Position numbers and translations under genes: made by a program. From positions 971,851 to 992,812 of the forward strand of contig NW_019091396.1 in NCBI RefSeq assembly GCF_001949145.1: 20,962 bases of DNA, given 5' to 3'. The notes beneath the pieces are model-generated. The model searched no databases. It was not told where the DNA came from and saw nothing but the letters and a program-made list of their open reading frames with translations. The DNA comes from Acanthaster planci. Its lineage: Eukaryota > Echinodermata > Asteroidea > Valvatida > Acanthasteridae. Of this stretch, positions 1 through 10,600 are shown one piece after another (position 1 is the first letter of the stretch; every line of letters starts with the position of its first letter).

Positions 1-471
1 GTTGTTGTGAAAATCAGGCAGGGTTTTGAGTTTTGAGGGAAATTATGAGGGAAATTACGAGTGTTTTAAGGCAGCTTCAAATTTGCTTGGCTGGTTTATC
101 GGTAAGAAAGTTACATTTTCTCACAATTTACAACTCGAAATTTCCAAAACAAAGCCAAGGCAGGGTCACTGCAATATGACGTTGCTTCTGAATTCTCAGG
201 TGGCTGACAGAAACTGGGGGGCCCAGGCCACACAATCCACAGGTCATGTCAATAGCTAAACTTGGCCTAGATCCATATGTCGTCATAGGCCAACTCACAA
301 GTAAACAGCAACATTGATCTTTGAAATGCGGGGTCCCAGTCTACAGTGGTCTAACGTTACTTTTACAAGGAACGGCCTAGGCCCTTCGCCTATTTCTTCA
401 AAGGACAGCGTGGCCTGCTGTAGGGTTAACCATGTGATTCTACCTCCATGGGTTAACATGGAGAACCTTAC

Positions 472-525
472 CTGGCTGTCATAATATCCGGCATGCGCCA
501 CGACAAAATCCCTCGTAAATCTACG
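472..525 (-). CDS. Candidate second exon of the left-edge gene (54 nt)
   Basis: Bounded by acceptor AGCAG (pyrimidine tract TCTTTTTTC about 15 nt upstream) and donor GTAAGG. In phase with exon 786-958 it reads VDLRGILSWRMPDIMTA plus a split codon. No further exon is identified between 1 and 471; a possible acceptor lies near 219. Confidence 0.35.
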
Positions 526-785
526 CTGCTAATCGCTCGTGAAAAAAGACCAATGTCCCAGTATCGAAATGAACGACTAAACATCGATACTACAGAAATG
601 TTGCCCATTTCCACAAAGTGTAGCTAGGCCTACATGTAGCTGCGGACATAAACTCGTCGACCTAACGTTAGACAGTGCCTCTACTATGGAGGGCGCAACA
701 TGTTCATTTGGCATGTACTTAATGTGCACGGCCAGGCGTGGTACAGTCTGCTGAATATTGAAAAGAGAAACAACTTAACACTTAC

Positions 786-958
786 CACGCACGCTGTCTG
801 GAACTCTGAATAAGGCTGATGTGATCAACAAAAATGACAGGATGCCGCAATTTAATTTCATATCCGTTTTTGAAGTTCAAAAAAATGCAATTGTTGTTGG
901 GTACTCTCCGACACGACATGGCGCGAATTTGATTTGTCAAAAGTTTTAGCCACTCCAT
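786..958 (-). CDS. Candidate first coding exon of a gene running off the left edge
   Basis: A minus-strand ATG at 958 follows directly on a CpG-rich promoter-like block. It opens 57 codons and ends in TG before donor GTAAGTG at 785. The join to the next candidate exon (472-525) closes codon 58 as Cys and stays open. The peptide begins MEWLKLL and includes RRVPNNN and VIFVDHIS. I do not recognise it. A second ATG at residue 14 is also possible. It could instead be a 5' UTR exon. Confidence 0.4.
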
Positions 959-1031
959 CGCGCATGCGCGTACGTGACATGTATGTCTGTACAGCACTCA
1001 TGCGCTTTCCACTCGGCCGTCCCCACGTGAC
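959..1031 (-). promoter_or_regulatory. CpG-rich promoter block with NRF1-type palindrome and E-box
   Basis: CGCGCATGCGCG at 959-970 contains the nuclear respiratory factor 1 palindrome GCGCATGCGC. TACGTGAC follows at 971-978, and a CACGTGAC E-box lies at 1024-1031. CpG density is much higher than in the surrounding DNA. It lies directly upstream of the minus-strand ATG at 958. Confidence 0.5.
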
Positions 1032-2052
1032 CGTGCCTAGCCCAAAGTCCTAGCCTGCGCGGGGAACGTAATTTTTTTTTTCTGGGAGGATTAGTGATAG
1101 GCCTCATTATAATAAAACGGGCGTATTTAAGCGTGCCGGTTGTAGAACCAGGGACGAGCGAAGTGAGCTTTGGGGGAAACCATCATCCGAGGAATAAGAA
1201 CACCTGCAGACTACTCTCAAATTGTCTGTCATTTGTATGGGTGGCCGAACTGCACAGAAATGTCACTCTAGGTTTGTGTCAGATTTTAGTTTTAAATGTG
1301 AATTTCCCCATTACTTTTGAAGGGGAGTAACGTTGTAATCGTGTTTGTTGGTTCATGGAGGAAGAAAAAGAAGTTAAGTGTTTGATACCTGCGTGATGGT
1401 GGAAAAGAAAGTTTTCAAAGACCATCCACCGACAAGTTATTGCCCAAATTTAGACAGAGTTCTTCTCAACTGGCAGTCTGATTGTGACAGTGCAGTTTTT
1501 GCCTTTTCTTGTTATCGCAACTATGTAACATCGCAATGTTGAACAAGATGAAATCTACCCTGCAAGGCTATCTTTTCGCTCTTTGTGTGCTTGTTAGTTT
1601 CGTCCTAAAACCACTAATTTAACAACTGTGGAAACCGACATGGATTTGGTACCGCTAGATTTCATTTTCTTGCAACTTTATTTCGTGATTGTGCTACTCT
1701 AATCCATTTCAATCTGTACCGTTTTTGGCTAGGGTCAAAGTGCTTTTAAAGGGCAACTTCTTTTTCTATTTTTCGCACTGACTTTAGTTTATGCTAAAGT
1801 ATGTTTTCAAACAATTTTTTAGCTCCTCAAATTCGTACACTGACAGATAAGTAAATCAAACTTATGAATATTCTTGTATGAACACTGAAACATGAAACAT
1901 ATTACTTTGATTTTCCTGTGACGACAAATGCACTGGTCTCAGTTTCACTCCGTTACGAAGAAACCGAAGTCTGGCATGAAGATGGAAATTGTCAACATCC
2001 TCTTCCTTCAATCTCCACCTCGGCTGTACATTAATAGGAAGGTGCGTCTAAT
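1032..2052. other. No gene recognised
   Basis: AT-rich sequence with many short homopolymer runs. A 48-codon open frame on the plus strand (1396-1542) has no recognisable content. No exon or repeat can be supported. Confidence 0.5.
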
Positions 2053-2104
2053 CAGAGCTGTAGAACTACCCCAGCACCTGTTCTGGGGTGGTTCTATAGC
2101 TCTG
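2053..2104. repeat. Hairpin with 22-bp stem and 8-nt loop
   Basis: Left arm 2053-2074 and right arm 2083-2104 pair over all 22 positions on the plus-strand RNA, with two G-U wobbles and no gap. The loop is CACCTGTT. The DNA flanking the stem does not extend the pairing, so it is shorter than a usual microRNA precursor. It adjoins the decayed transposase fragment at 2161-2388 and may be part of that element. Confidence 0.85.
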
Positions 2105-2160
2105 CATGGCATGATCTGGCATTCTCTCGCAGGGGTCTGGTGATTGCTCACTCTTGCTCG

Positions 2161-2388
2161 CTATCCTGGAAGCCCTGGCAGCCTCTTCAGACCAGTTTTG
2201 GACGGGACTGTGCACACATCTTGACAGGCCTGTAGGAAGTCCTCAAATAATGCACGGGTTGTGGTCTTCGAGTCGATGGTGTATCTTGAACGAGACCCCG
2301 TCTCGTGAGAGATTGCCAGTATAATATTGCAGTTGCCCCCACGTTGGTTGTCAACAACCCTGGGGCATTTTTGGCTTGCGCTCAGCAA
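2161..2388 (-). pseudogene. Decayed Tc1/IS630-like DDE transposase fragment
   Basis: The minus-strand frame contains VVDNQRGGNCNIILAIS, followed by LFEDFLQACQ. This is the pattern of the DDE domain core in Tc1/IS630-like transposases, where an R-G strand precedes a hydrophobic A-I-S strand and a helix with F-x-x-F-L. It is only about 75 codons and ends at a stop, so the N-terminal DNA-binding part and the later catalytic acids are missing. The call rests on pattern resemblance only. Confidence 0.45.
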
Positions 2389-2404
2389 ATCTGCATATTC
2401 ACAA

Positions 2405-4600
2405 GCAAAAGTGTGACGTCATCCAAGGAAGAAACCTCATTATAAGATTGACATCAGCAACAAACGCTACAGCAGTTTGTGGTACATGTATTTTGTTGTT
2501 TAAATGTTTTTTCTTCCCGTGATTAACTCTTGACAGTAGGAAGGTAAAGAAAACTTGCGCATAGATATTTTCAATAAGCAAATTTCCGGATTTACAATAT
2601 GAACAGAAACCCCTATAAAATGAGCAGAGTGGGCTTGGGATAACATCACAGCAGTGATTTCGTTTGTCAGGGATTGAGCAGCATGGATGTCATATGCTGA
2701 AAAATGTGCTTCCTCAAAAAACAAGAATGGATGTCAAATACATGTAGTTTACAAGCATTTCAGGGCAGTGGAAATTTGCACAAAACGTAAATCTAAGAAA
2801 AATTCATGGCACGGTCCCTTGAAATTACCGAGTGGTTATTACAGTTTCAAGAATCGCGGTAATGACTCAGCACTTTTTCATCTCGGCTTGAGGAAACACT
2901 GGTGTGTCTGCATTGGTTTGTTTTTACATTTTTGCCCGTGGAAAGAATTACACATAACACCAAAAGACAAGACAAACAAAACACCGACTGAAAACCTACA
3001 GTTAAAGTCAAAACTCTTCATGCACAGTGATGGACAATACTTAAGAGCAACACATTTCTAATTAAATATTGTTGGGGTCGCTCATTCACTGTGGCTGGTC
3101 ATACAGGATACCCAGATACTGAATACTGTCAGAAGTTATTTCAAGGTTCCTTTCTGAAGTATTTAGTTATTCAGGTTTAAGCCAACTTCCCACATGTACC
3201 TCCACCGTATCATCATTGTCAGACTAAAAAGCCTGCTTGACGTTTCAGAATTCCTAAAACTATTACCACGCGCAAGTTTATGATTGTTTTCTGTTCCAGC
3301 TTAGGCCCACGGGGATTGCTTCTGTTTTCACAGTCCATCTCTAGCTCTCACAATAGGAACAATGTTGGGACATTTCACAATACTCCATAAGACCACCCCG
3401 GCGACTCTGTTTTTATTGACGGAGCTTAAATTTAATTACATATTCATGAAAATAAGAAAGAGCAAATGCAAGTCTAACTCGAGTAATAATTTAACCTTTT
3501 TGACAAATCCTGAATTAAGTTAAAGACATTGTATTTCAGAATTCTGCTACGAATTTCATTCCAGGTCAAACACTCCAAAAGCTCATCTTAAAACAAACTC
3601 AAGGGGCACAAATTTGTGCCTGGAAATTTGTAAACCGGGGGGGGGGGTGCTGACGACCATGTGGCCCTACGGGGCACAATTCAGGATGCAGGTGTACACC
3701 TTTAAAACGTATATTGACCCCCTGAACCTTACATCAAAACAGCTTATTTGTAGCCCTTTTGTTTCCCTTGTCTCCCGTTTTCAGTGCTAATGGATACATT
3801 TCTGTACTTCTCACCAAGAAAATGTGGGGGATGACTAAACAGCCCTTTCCCGGCCAAAAAGTGTGGGGGATATATGCCCCCATCCCCGGAATTTTTGTCC
3901 CTGACAACCTGAGACTCTCAACCCCACATTCTCAAGAATATGTGCCCAATATCATGTTGCTATACACTCTCTTTTTCTCCCTCGAGGGCCATTTTGAGTC
4001 TAATTGCTCATGATTCTTTAAACATTTCGACACCAAAACCAATTACAAAATTAATACTGTTCCTATACACAGAGAAACAATATAAAAGTGGTTACAAGAC
4101 TTTAAAAGGCGATGCTTTACCTCTACTGAATATCGTATACGCCAGCCTCCATTCAAATGAGCAAAAATATATACAGATATTCCGAGGCTATATCAACACT
4201 GTATGGCTCGTCTGTTTGGATTTGCATAAAAGCAGGATCAGGACAAATGATATCAATTATCTGTTGGACTTCACCTCAACAAAATATCTTTGAATCCCGG
4301 CTCAATTGCCACAGCTGAAAGCCCAAGTTATACATGAAGCTAAATACAATGAATACTGATATACAAGTACAAAGACCTGAGTATTCTACTGTATTCAAAT
4401 TAGTAGCACGTAATGACTGGCAGATTGCACCGGATCATGATTCTCTCATACAGGCCTGTATTAAGGATATAGGAAAGCCAAAAACAATCGGAGCACTTAT
4501 ATCCCTATGATAAGAATTAGACTTCATGCGTACAGTTAACAATACAGTCCACAAGTTTCCACCGAGGTCTGATGTAACATACAGAGAAATGACCTTCCCC
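2405..4600. other. No gene recognised
   Basis: Open frames such as 2687-3061 and 3940-4293 (plus) have no recognisable domain and no splice context. Notable items are an 11-G run at 3637-3647, a 16-bp perfect palindrome at 3605-3620, and an imperfect palindrome GGGGGATATATGCCCCC near 3866. Confidence 0.5.
3605..3620. repeat. 16-bp perfect palindrome
   Basis: GGCACAAATTTGTGCC is its own reverse complement and lies 16 nt before an 11-G run. Function unknown. Confidence 0.9.
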
Positions 4601-4620
4601 TACAAAGTATTATTTAACTG

Positions 4621-4880
4621 ATTAAAGCTGGACTTTAACGTGGCTGATGACTTTGTACCTGTGGAGTTCTTGCAGAATGAGGTAGCAGTAAGATGGTATG
4701 ACAACAAAGCTGTCTCTTTGGTGTTATCATTTGTGGAGCCTCAGCACTGACAAGGTGGCGTGCTGTGAGGGAAGCCTCAAGATGCATATAGACATCTAAC
4801 GGCCAAAAATAGCCCAGCAGTACCATCGTCTCATGAGTGGGGTCGACATCCTTGACTCCCTCATATCAAAATACAAATAT
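4621..4880 (+). pseudogene. PiggyBac-type transposase relic (PGBD-like)
   Basis: Two segments in different frames match the C-terminal part of the piggyBac transposase core. EVAVRWYDNKAVSL (about 4675-4716) matches the conserved V-x-W-Y-D-N-K-A-V strand. RPKIAQQYHRLMSGVDILDS (about 4800-4860) matches the R-P-x-x-V-x-x-Y-N-x-x-M-G-G-V-D motif that carries the last catalytic aspartate. Between them lie in-frame stops and a frame change, and another TAA precedes RPKIA. The DNA downstream does not continue the family pattern. It is a broken copy with no expected activity. Confidence 0.75.
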
Positions 4881-5206
4881 CCAAAGGTGAGAGATGGCGC
4901 TTCTTCTGGCACTTCATCACTTAATTGCTCAAGCCTGGCATGCGCATTTAGTGCCGGGTTTCTTATTTACTTTAAATATTGTGCTACCACGCAAACTTTG
5001 ACAAGAGGACATGCATGTAAACATGTAAACACATGACATGGGGCCAGTCTGAAGATGAATTTGTACACCATAACTCCAGATTGACAGGCCAACTGAAAAT
5101 AAAGGTCCAGTGATGGTCAAGATTACGTTGTGTCAAGAGGTGACGATCAGTGTCAACTCTCCTGTAAGCTCTCTTGCTTATGGTTGCAAGATGTGCATGC
5201 ATGTAA

Positions 5207-5782
5207 ATGGGTTCAGCACGACATGTATATGTGTTGTGTTGTCAGAGAAGATGTCATAAACACACGCACTTTGTGGCTTGTACCTGCATACATCATCAGA
5301 CACACTTGCAAAACAGCCTGGGTAAACCTCACAGAGGTATGTTGAAAGAAGTGGAAATCATCGAAAATGGAAATAACCTCGGGAATTCTGTCAAAGTGCA
5401 ACAGACAACAGAGGAGTTACTAAAAAAGATGAAAGAGTTGAGGCACCCACAGTCCCACATCACATGCATGACAGTCTGTCCTTCCAGTTCATTTTTACAT
5501 GCATTTCGAGGCAGCCTTTCAGCTGATCAAGTCATCATGGCTATCCCCATTGGTTTCAGTAACCGATCCATTCTGAGGAAATCAATCACATCATCTCCCA
5601 GTTCAAGACACACCACAGCAGCTCAAATTCCATTCAAGAAAACTAAAGCAAAAGGGGCAAATTTCAGAGAAAAGAACACCATCAGTGAAATGAAAGAGGA
5701 CTTGACAGTTTCTTCTACTGTACTCGTGAAAAGGTGTCATGACTTCTGTTGTTTGCCTGACAAACTGGCTCAAGTCGGGTAA
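5207..5782 (+). other. Uncharacterised long open frame after the piggyBac relic
   Basis: 191 codons without a stop, in a strand matching the relic. The sequence is Lys/Ser-rich with an amphipathic stretch (TTEELLKKMKELRHP) and no recognisable domain. It may be chance, part of the decayed element, or a terminal exon. I saw no clear acceptor in phase. Confidence 0.2.
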
Positions 5783-6529
5783 GTTCTGTGAAAGGAAGTC
5801 AAGAAATGTGGGAGTAGAATGCCACAGATTTAAACAGAATTTATTCGGAAATTTAATTACTTCATGACCTCTTGGCCTGGTCAGGACACCTCAGGAATAT
5901 CCTGGGATTGTCAATTTATTACCACAGATTACACGTGCCCCTCTGAACCTGTGACAACACCATGGGTAAAAGTGAGGAAGTGATTATATGCACTGTTGGT
6001 GGTGTACTGTGTAGTGAATTGCTTATATTAGGTCAACGGAAGTTTGTTTCAAAATATTGCTGCTAAAAACAGTCAAAAGTAGGAGAGATGTAATTTCTTT
6101 TTGAGCATTTTGTTAACTTAAAATATTGACTGAAATCTAATTTGTTAGCTGTGATCAAGAAGACAGAGACGTTGCAGTGCATGGCAGATAAAGTCAACAC
6201 TGAAAAAACAAAGTCACTATAGCAAACTTTGGATATTTGAAATATTTCATGAAACCTTTGGAACAGACAGGCTCTACAGGTATTGAAAAATTCTTGGTGA
6301 ATGCTTCCTGAATTCTTTTGTCTTTGAAAACTTTAGTTGGTACAAAATTTTGATTGTCTAAAGCCTTTCGTTTCTTCTGGTAAAGTAACCATATTTACTG
6401 TCTAGTGCCTGTATTAAATACATTTTTCTGTACCAAGCCATCTTAATGACAGTAAAGTTGATAGTTGAAGTACTAGCTGCAACTCTGAAAATTCAGAATT
6501 TACATACAAGACTACACAACCCAATAGTT
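5783..6529. other. No gene recognised
   Basis: AT-rich, with no long frame, repeat or structured element that I could support. Confidence 0.5.
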
Positions 6530-6666
6530 AATTACTGATTGCTGTAATGTGGGATATGATGTTTTAGCAACTGAGGGACTCGTGAAATTTAAGGTGAAGA
6601 TGAGGGCACTGCGGTTCCCCGAGGGTGTGAAAAACATCATATCCCACATCACAAAAGTCAATAATT
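6530..6666. mobile_element. Foldback, MITE-like element 1
   Basis: 36-nt arms at 6530-6565 and 6631-6666 are inverted copies with 31 of 36 matches; the inner 19 nt (TGTGGGATATGATGTTTT core) are nearly perfect. The spacer is 65 nt without a coding frame. Size and structure fit a miniature inverted-repeat transposable element; alternatively it is a structured RNA. Confidence 0.65.
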
Positions 6667-6689
6667 GTTTTTTAATACCTCTGTCTTTA

Positions 6690-6842
6690 TGAGCCAGTTT
6701 GGTATTCCAGGGTCTTCTGGGAACAAAGCATGTGCTTGAGTTGGTGTACGCCTTTGCTGATAGGACAGATTACTGCACACGCCTGTTGCTGTTACCAAAT
6801 AGTCTCAGATGGGTATGCACTGTGGGATACCAAATTGGCTCA
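6690..6842. mobile_element. Foldback, MITE-like element 2
   Basis: TGAGCCAGTTTGGTATTCCA at 6690-6709 is matched, inverted, by the stretch ending at 6842 (TGGGATACCAAATTGGCTCA), with about three differences. It begins 23 nt after the first foldback element. Pairing continues weakly outward. No coding frame. Confidence 0.5.
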
Positions 6843-7365
6843 TTCTCTGTAATAATCTCCACAGGCCAAAGTAATTCAAACTTTGTCAAAATGACGAGAG
6901 TCTTGGTCCACTGCTGCACAGTAATTTTTGTTAAGTGAAAGGACTCAGTATGTCATTTTACTTGTGCTGGTGGCACATGTCTTGCTGCAAGCAATATCTT
7001 TACCTCCTAAAAACATTTTTAAGGAACTTTAAAAATACATAGAAATGAAATTTAAGTGAATATATTTGATGCAGAATCACTCCATGGCAAAGATCAGCCA
7101 TTAGCAAAAAATTGAAGGGTTCCATCAACAGCTGATCCTTTCATGTACATGTACACAGCCCAGTCTATTGCAGGCACTGCTCCGACTACAGTTTACTGCT
7201 ATCAACTGCACAAGTGGGGACCAGTCTATGATATCACGACGTGATATGCATAACCACGAGAATAATATGCAGTTTCACTGACCAGTGACATAACCCCTAG
7301 GGACCAATAAAAATACAAGTATTCAAGGTATAACAATGTCACCTGTTCACCTTTTTCCACAGAAA
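6843..7365. other. 3' flank of the PNGase F-like gene
   Basis: Contains the 3' UTR of the minus-strand gene. No canonical AATAAA was found on the minus strand close to the stop; a variant (AGTAAA) lies near 7192. A 17-nt palindrome with one central base, ATATCACGACGTGATAT, is at 7231-7247. Confidence 0.4.
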
Positions 7366-7616
7366 TTATTTATAGAATACCAGATATGAGTACATAATGA
7401 TGTACCCAGGGGTCCCGGTAGGGTTGGGATCCTTGCCCTCAAACCAGCCAAAGTATGTGATGTTATTTTGCCCACTCGTCACTTGGGCGGTGACATCGAA
7501 GACCCAAGGGTCCACTTCCCTGCCGTCACACCATCCATCGCGGCCGTACAGCCAAGTGCCGTGCTCGTTGGGCTCCACCCCGGTTGGTGTTCGCATGGCG
7601 CAGCCCAGTTCGGTGC
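7366..7616 (-). CDS. Coding exon 11: PNGase F C-type domain end and stop
   Basis: Encodes residues 624-706 and stop TAA. ELGCAMRTP matches the ALGCSANP strand, and YGRDGWCDG matches DRAGWCPG of PNGase F, keeping the R248 equivalent (R649) and the disulfide pair C629/C653. The exon is GC-rich relative to its surroundings, as expected of coding DNA here. It ends in a hydrophobic terminal strand, as in the family. Confidence 0.95.
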
Positions 7617-10600
7617 CTGATGGGTGTAAGATTGGCATTACATGGCATTACGGTGGGCACAGTATCATGAACTCTAAATAGGGGCGAATGAGTGATGCTG
7701 GACATGAACCCAAGACCACTGGATAAGGATTTGATTGCTCCAGTTCAGACAACTCTGAGCTTTTTCGGAAGTGGCTCTGATTTAGTCCAGGAGTTATTCC
7801 ATTTAGAATTGGCTCCAAATTTCACAGGCAAAAAATGCAGTGTTGTATTCAAGACCATCGGTTGTATTTGAGTTCATCACAAGACCATATGTGAGACCAG
7901 TCACAAGACCATACGTGAGACCAGTCACAAGACCATACGTGAGACCAGTCCCAAGACCGTACCGGTACGTGAGACCATCACAAGACCATACGTGAGACCA
8001 GTCACAAGACCATATGTGAGATCCTCACAAGACCATACGTAAGACCAGTCACAAGACCATACGTGAGACCAGTCACAAGACCATACGTGAGACCAGTCAC
8101 AAGACCATACGTGAGACCAGTCACAAGTGTCAGCATGAACAGTGACAACAGGAATGCTTTTGTTGCCGTTATGAATAGCTTCAATTAGCTTGTGACTTGA
8201 ATTCAGACTGGAGGCCTTGTACTGGTGTTGTGATGGTCCTGTGGGGTCTTGTCATGGTCTTGACTGAAACAGTGAAAAAAAAATGACAAACCCTTCCACA
8301 AAAAGAACACAAATATAAAAATGTACTTGTAGCGGTAGAAGTGACCTCCTACATTCTCTTCAACATGACTACTTACCACCTAAAACTTGGTTCAGAGTTA
8401 CAATCACAGTATTCACGAAGCAGATCAGTTCAATTTGTTATTACAAAAATGTTTCCTCCCAGAATTATTCCATCTTCGAACTTGCATTAGAGTTGTCCCA
8501 TTAAATGAATAGTTGATTGATGTCTGGAATTGACCTTCGGGGAACTAAACTCAGATATGACTAAGAGACAGTAAAGTTACAATTCTGACAGAGCAAAGTT
8601 TAGAATCTATTCTTAGTGATTGTGATAGAGAGTTAACCCAGACCTAGTCCGTAGCTTTAGCTCCAACCCTAAGCAACCAGAAGGGAAAAAATGGATTAAG
8701 CACTGCATAACGAAGAAAGTGGCTGCCAATAAAGTCCATTTGGCTGAGAATTGGCCATGACTGAAAACTTGCCAGCTGCAACCCTACTTATTCGAACAGG
8801 AGAAAAGGTGTGTCATTTCCTGAGCAAATGCAAACAACGTTCAACCCTGCTTCCTTCTCAAAACCATTTCGCATTCCTCTAAGGAAACATGGTCTTACCA
8901 GCATTACTGAATGTTATGTTATGATGGTGTCCATTGATGACAAAGTGATGCGAAGTGACGCAAAATTCCCCACAGCCATTGTTATCACTACCGTGCCCCG
9001 TGATCACAGCAAAAACTTGCACCTGCACGTAAATCGAAGAAAACGTAACTCATATTGCATAGTTCATACATAGTACCACAGAAAATTGCAGGACAGCAAT
9101 TCCAGTGGCCCTGGACAATAGACTGCACTGGTAGTCTTCAAAACGGCATGCACGTACTGAAATCTGAGTTCACGACTGATACATTAAATGTCTTCACCCA
9201 TACCATCTCTATACCAAACTTCAGTGAAATTACAAAAACCTTTCAAATAGATATTAACAAACCAGCAACATGTGACCTGTTTTCGCTTGGAGTCCCGGAG
9301 AAACCCAAAAATTTAATTTTCCACATGATTTGAAGAATGAAACTTTTCACCTCCGACTTTGAAATTACATGCATGAATTCCAAAGCAAGGCAACCAATGC
9401 ATGAGCCCTGCAATTCAGGTGCTGCTGTCCGTGTGAAGAAGTTTGATATTCCTATTTGTTTTTACCTTTTTTACATCAGAAGGCACTGTGAAGAAAAGTG
9501 GTTTGTACTTTTTGTTGTAGTTCTTGTCAAATGTTCCTCCTCGGAACAAGGGCGTGATGTTGTAGGGTCTCAGTGTACCTGTTGAAACAACAGGAACATT
9601 TTTAGGGCAGAGGGCCCGAGTTAAGCGCAACAAGATAAAAAAAATGGACTTGTGTCCTCCTCATGCATCTGGTAATAGCAAGTTTTACCACAGATTGCAC
9701 ATTTTGATAAATTATGGAAAACCGTAATATGATGCTCAATCCCTCTCAGAAATATTTCTTGTTAGCCATTTATCAAAGGTACCTGTATGTTTACTTGTAA
9801 AACCTTGGAATATAGAGAATGCAAGTTTACAAAAAACAAAATCTATATTTTCCTTTCCGTTGAATTGATTTTGCCTTCAGAAATGTGATTTCAAATCTTA
9901 TTGCATACTTTTCAAACATTCATCCATCAATCACCTAAATATTTGAATAGCTGGCACAATCCTTAGTGGAATAAGATTATGTGACATTATTATATTCAAA
10001 GTTGAGGATATGTAAACGATTCTTCTAGGGCAATACGGCAGCTGGTGGTTATGTATTGCCAGACAAAATGGACAAAAGGCTGCATGGTCAAAATGTTAAC
10101 TTCAGTCAGTTATTTCTATGCCTGCAGTTCACCTTTATTTCAAGACGGTAGACTACATTGGAACAATACCACTGAATATGAAGAGTTCTGTACACAAAGC
10201 AGTAAGTTTGTCTTCAGCAACCGTGCTTGTATGGGACTTCAAAGAACTCATATACACTACCTCCTGAGCTGTCCTTGGAAAAACGTAAATTAAGGGATGG
10301 TTCCCAGGCTTTTGCCCAGGGAACCGTCTTCATTGTGAAGTTACACGTGTCCGAGGTGAAGAGAGGAAACAAGGGTGATACATCGGTCAACCATCGGCCA
10401 ATCCGTCTAGGAGTAAAATTAGTCACATTGGTCAATAAATCTCTTCCAATTTTGTGACCAAAAAATGAAATTACAACACACATGACACATGTATTCAAGC
10501 CATGCTTATTCTTGATATGTAATGATATGTGCATATTATAAGAAAATAAATAGAATTCACCCCTAACCTCCTGAATGGAGTGATCCATCTGCCTAGCTCC

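Noticed and set aside
1396-1542. 48-codon plus-strand open frame
   Set aside because: Short, unrecognised, and without splice sites or promoter context; expected by chance.
2687-3061. 124-codon plus-strand open frame
   Set aside because: Lys-rich, unrecognised sequence with no splice or promoter evidence; the length is reachable by chance in AT-rich DNA.
8002-8184. Minus-strand frame with a repeated TGLTYGLV octapeptide
   Set aside because: It is the 24-bp minisatellite read in frame, inside an intron, and has no gene context.
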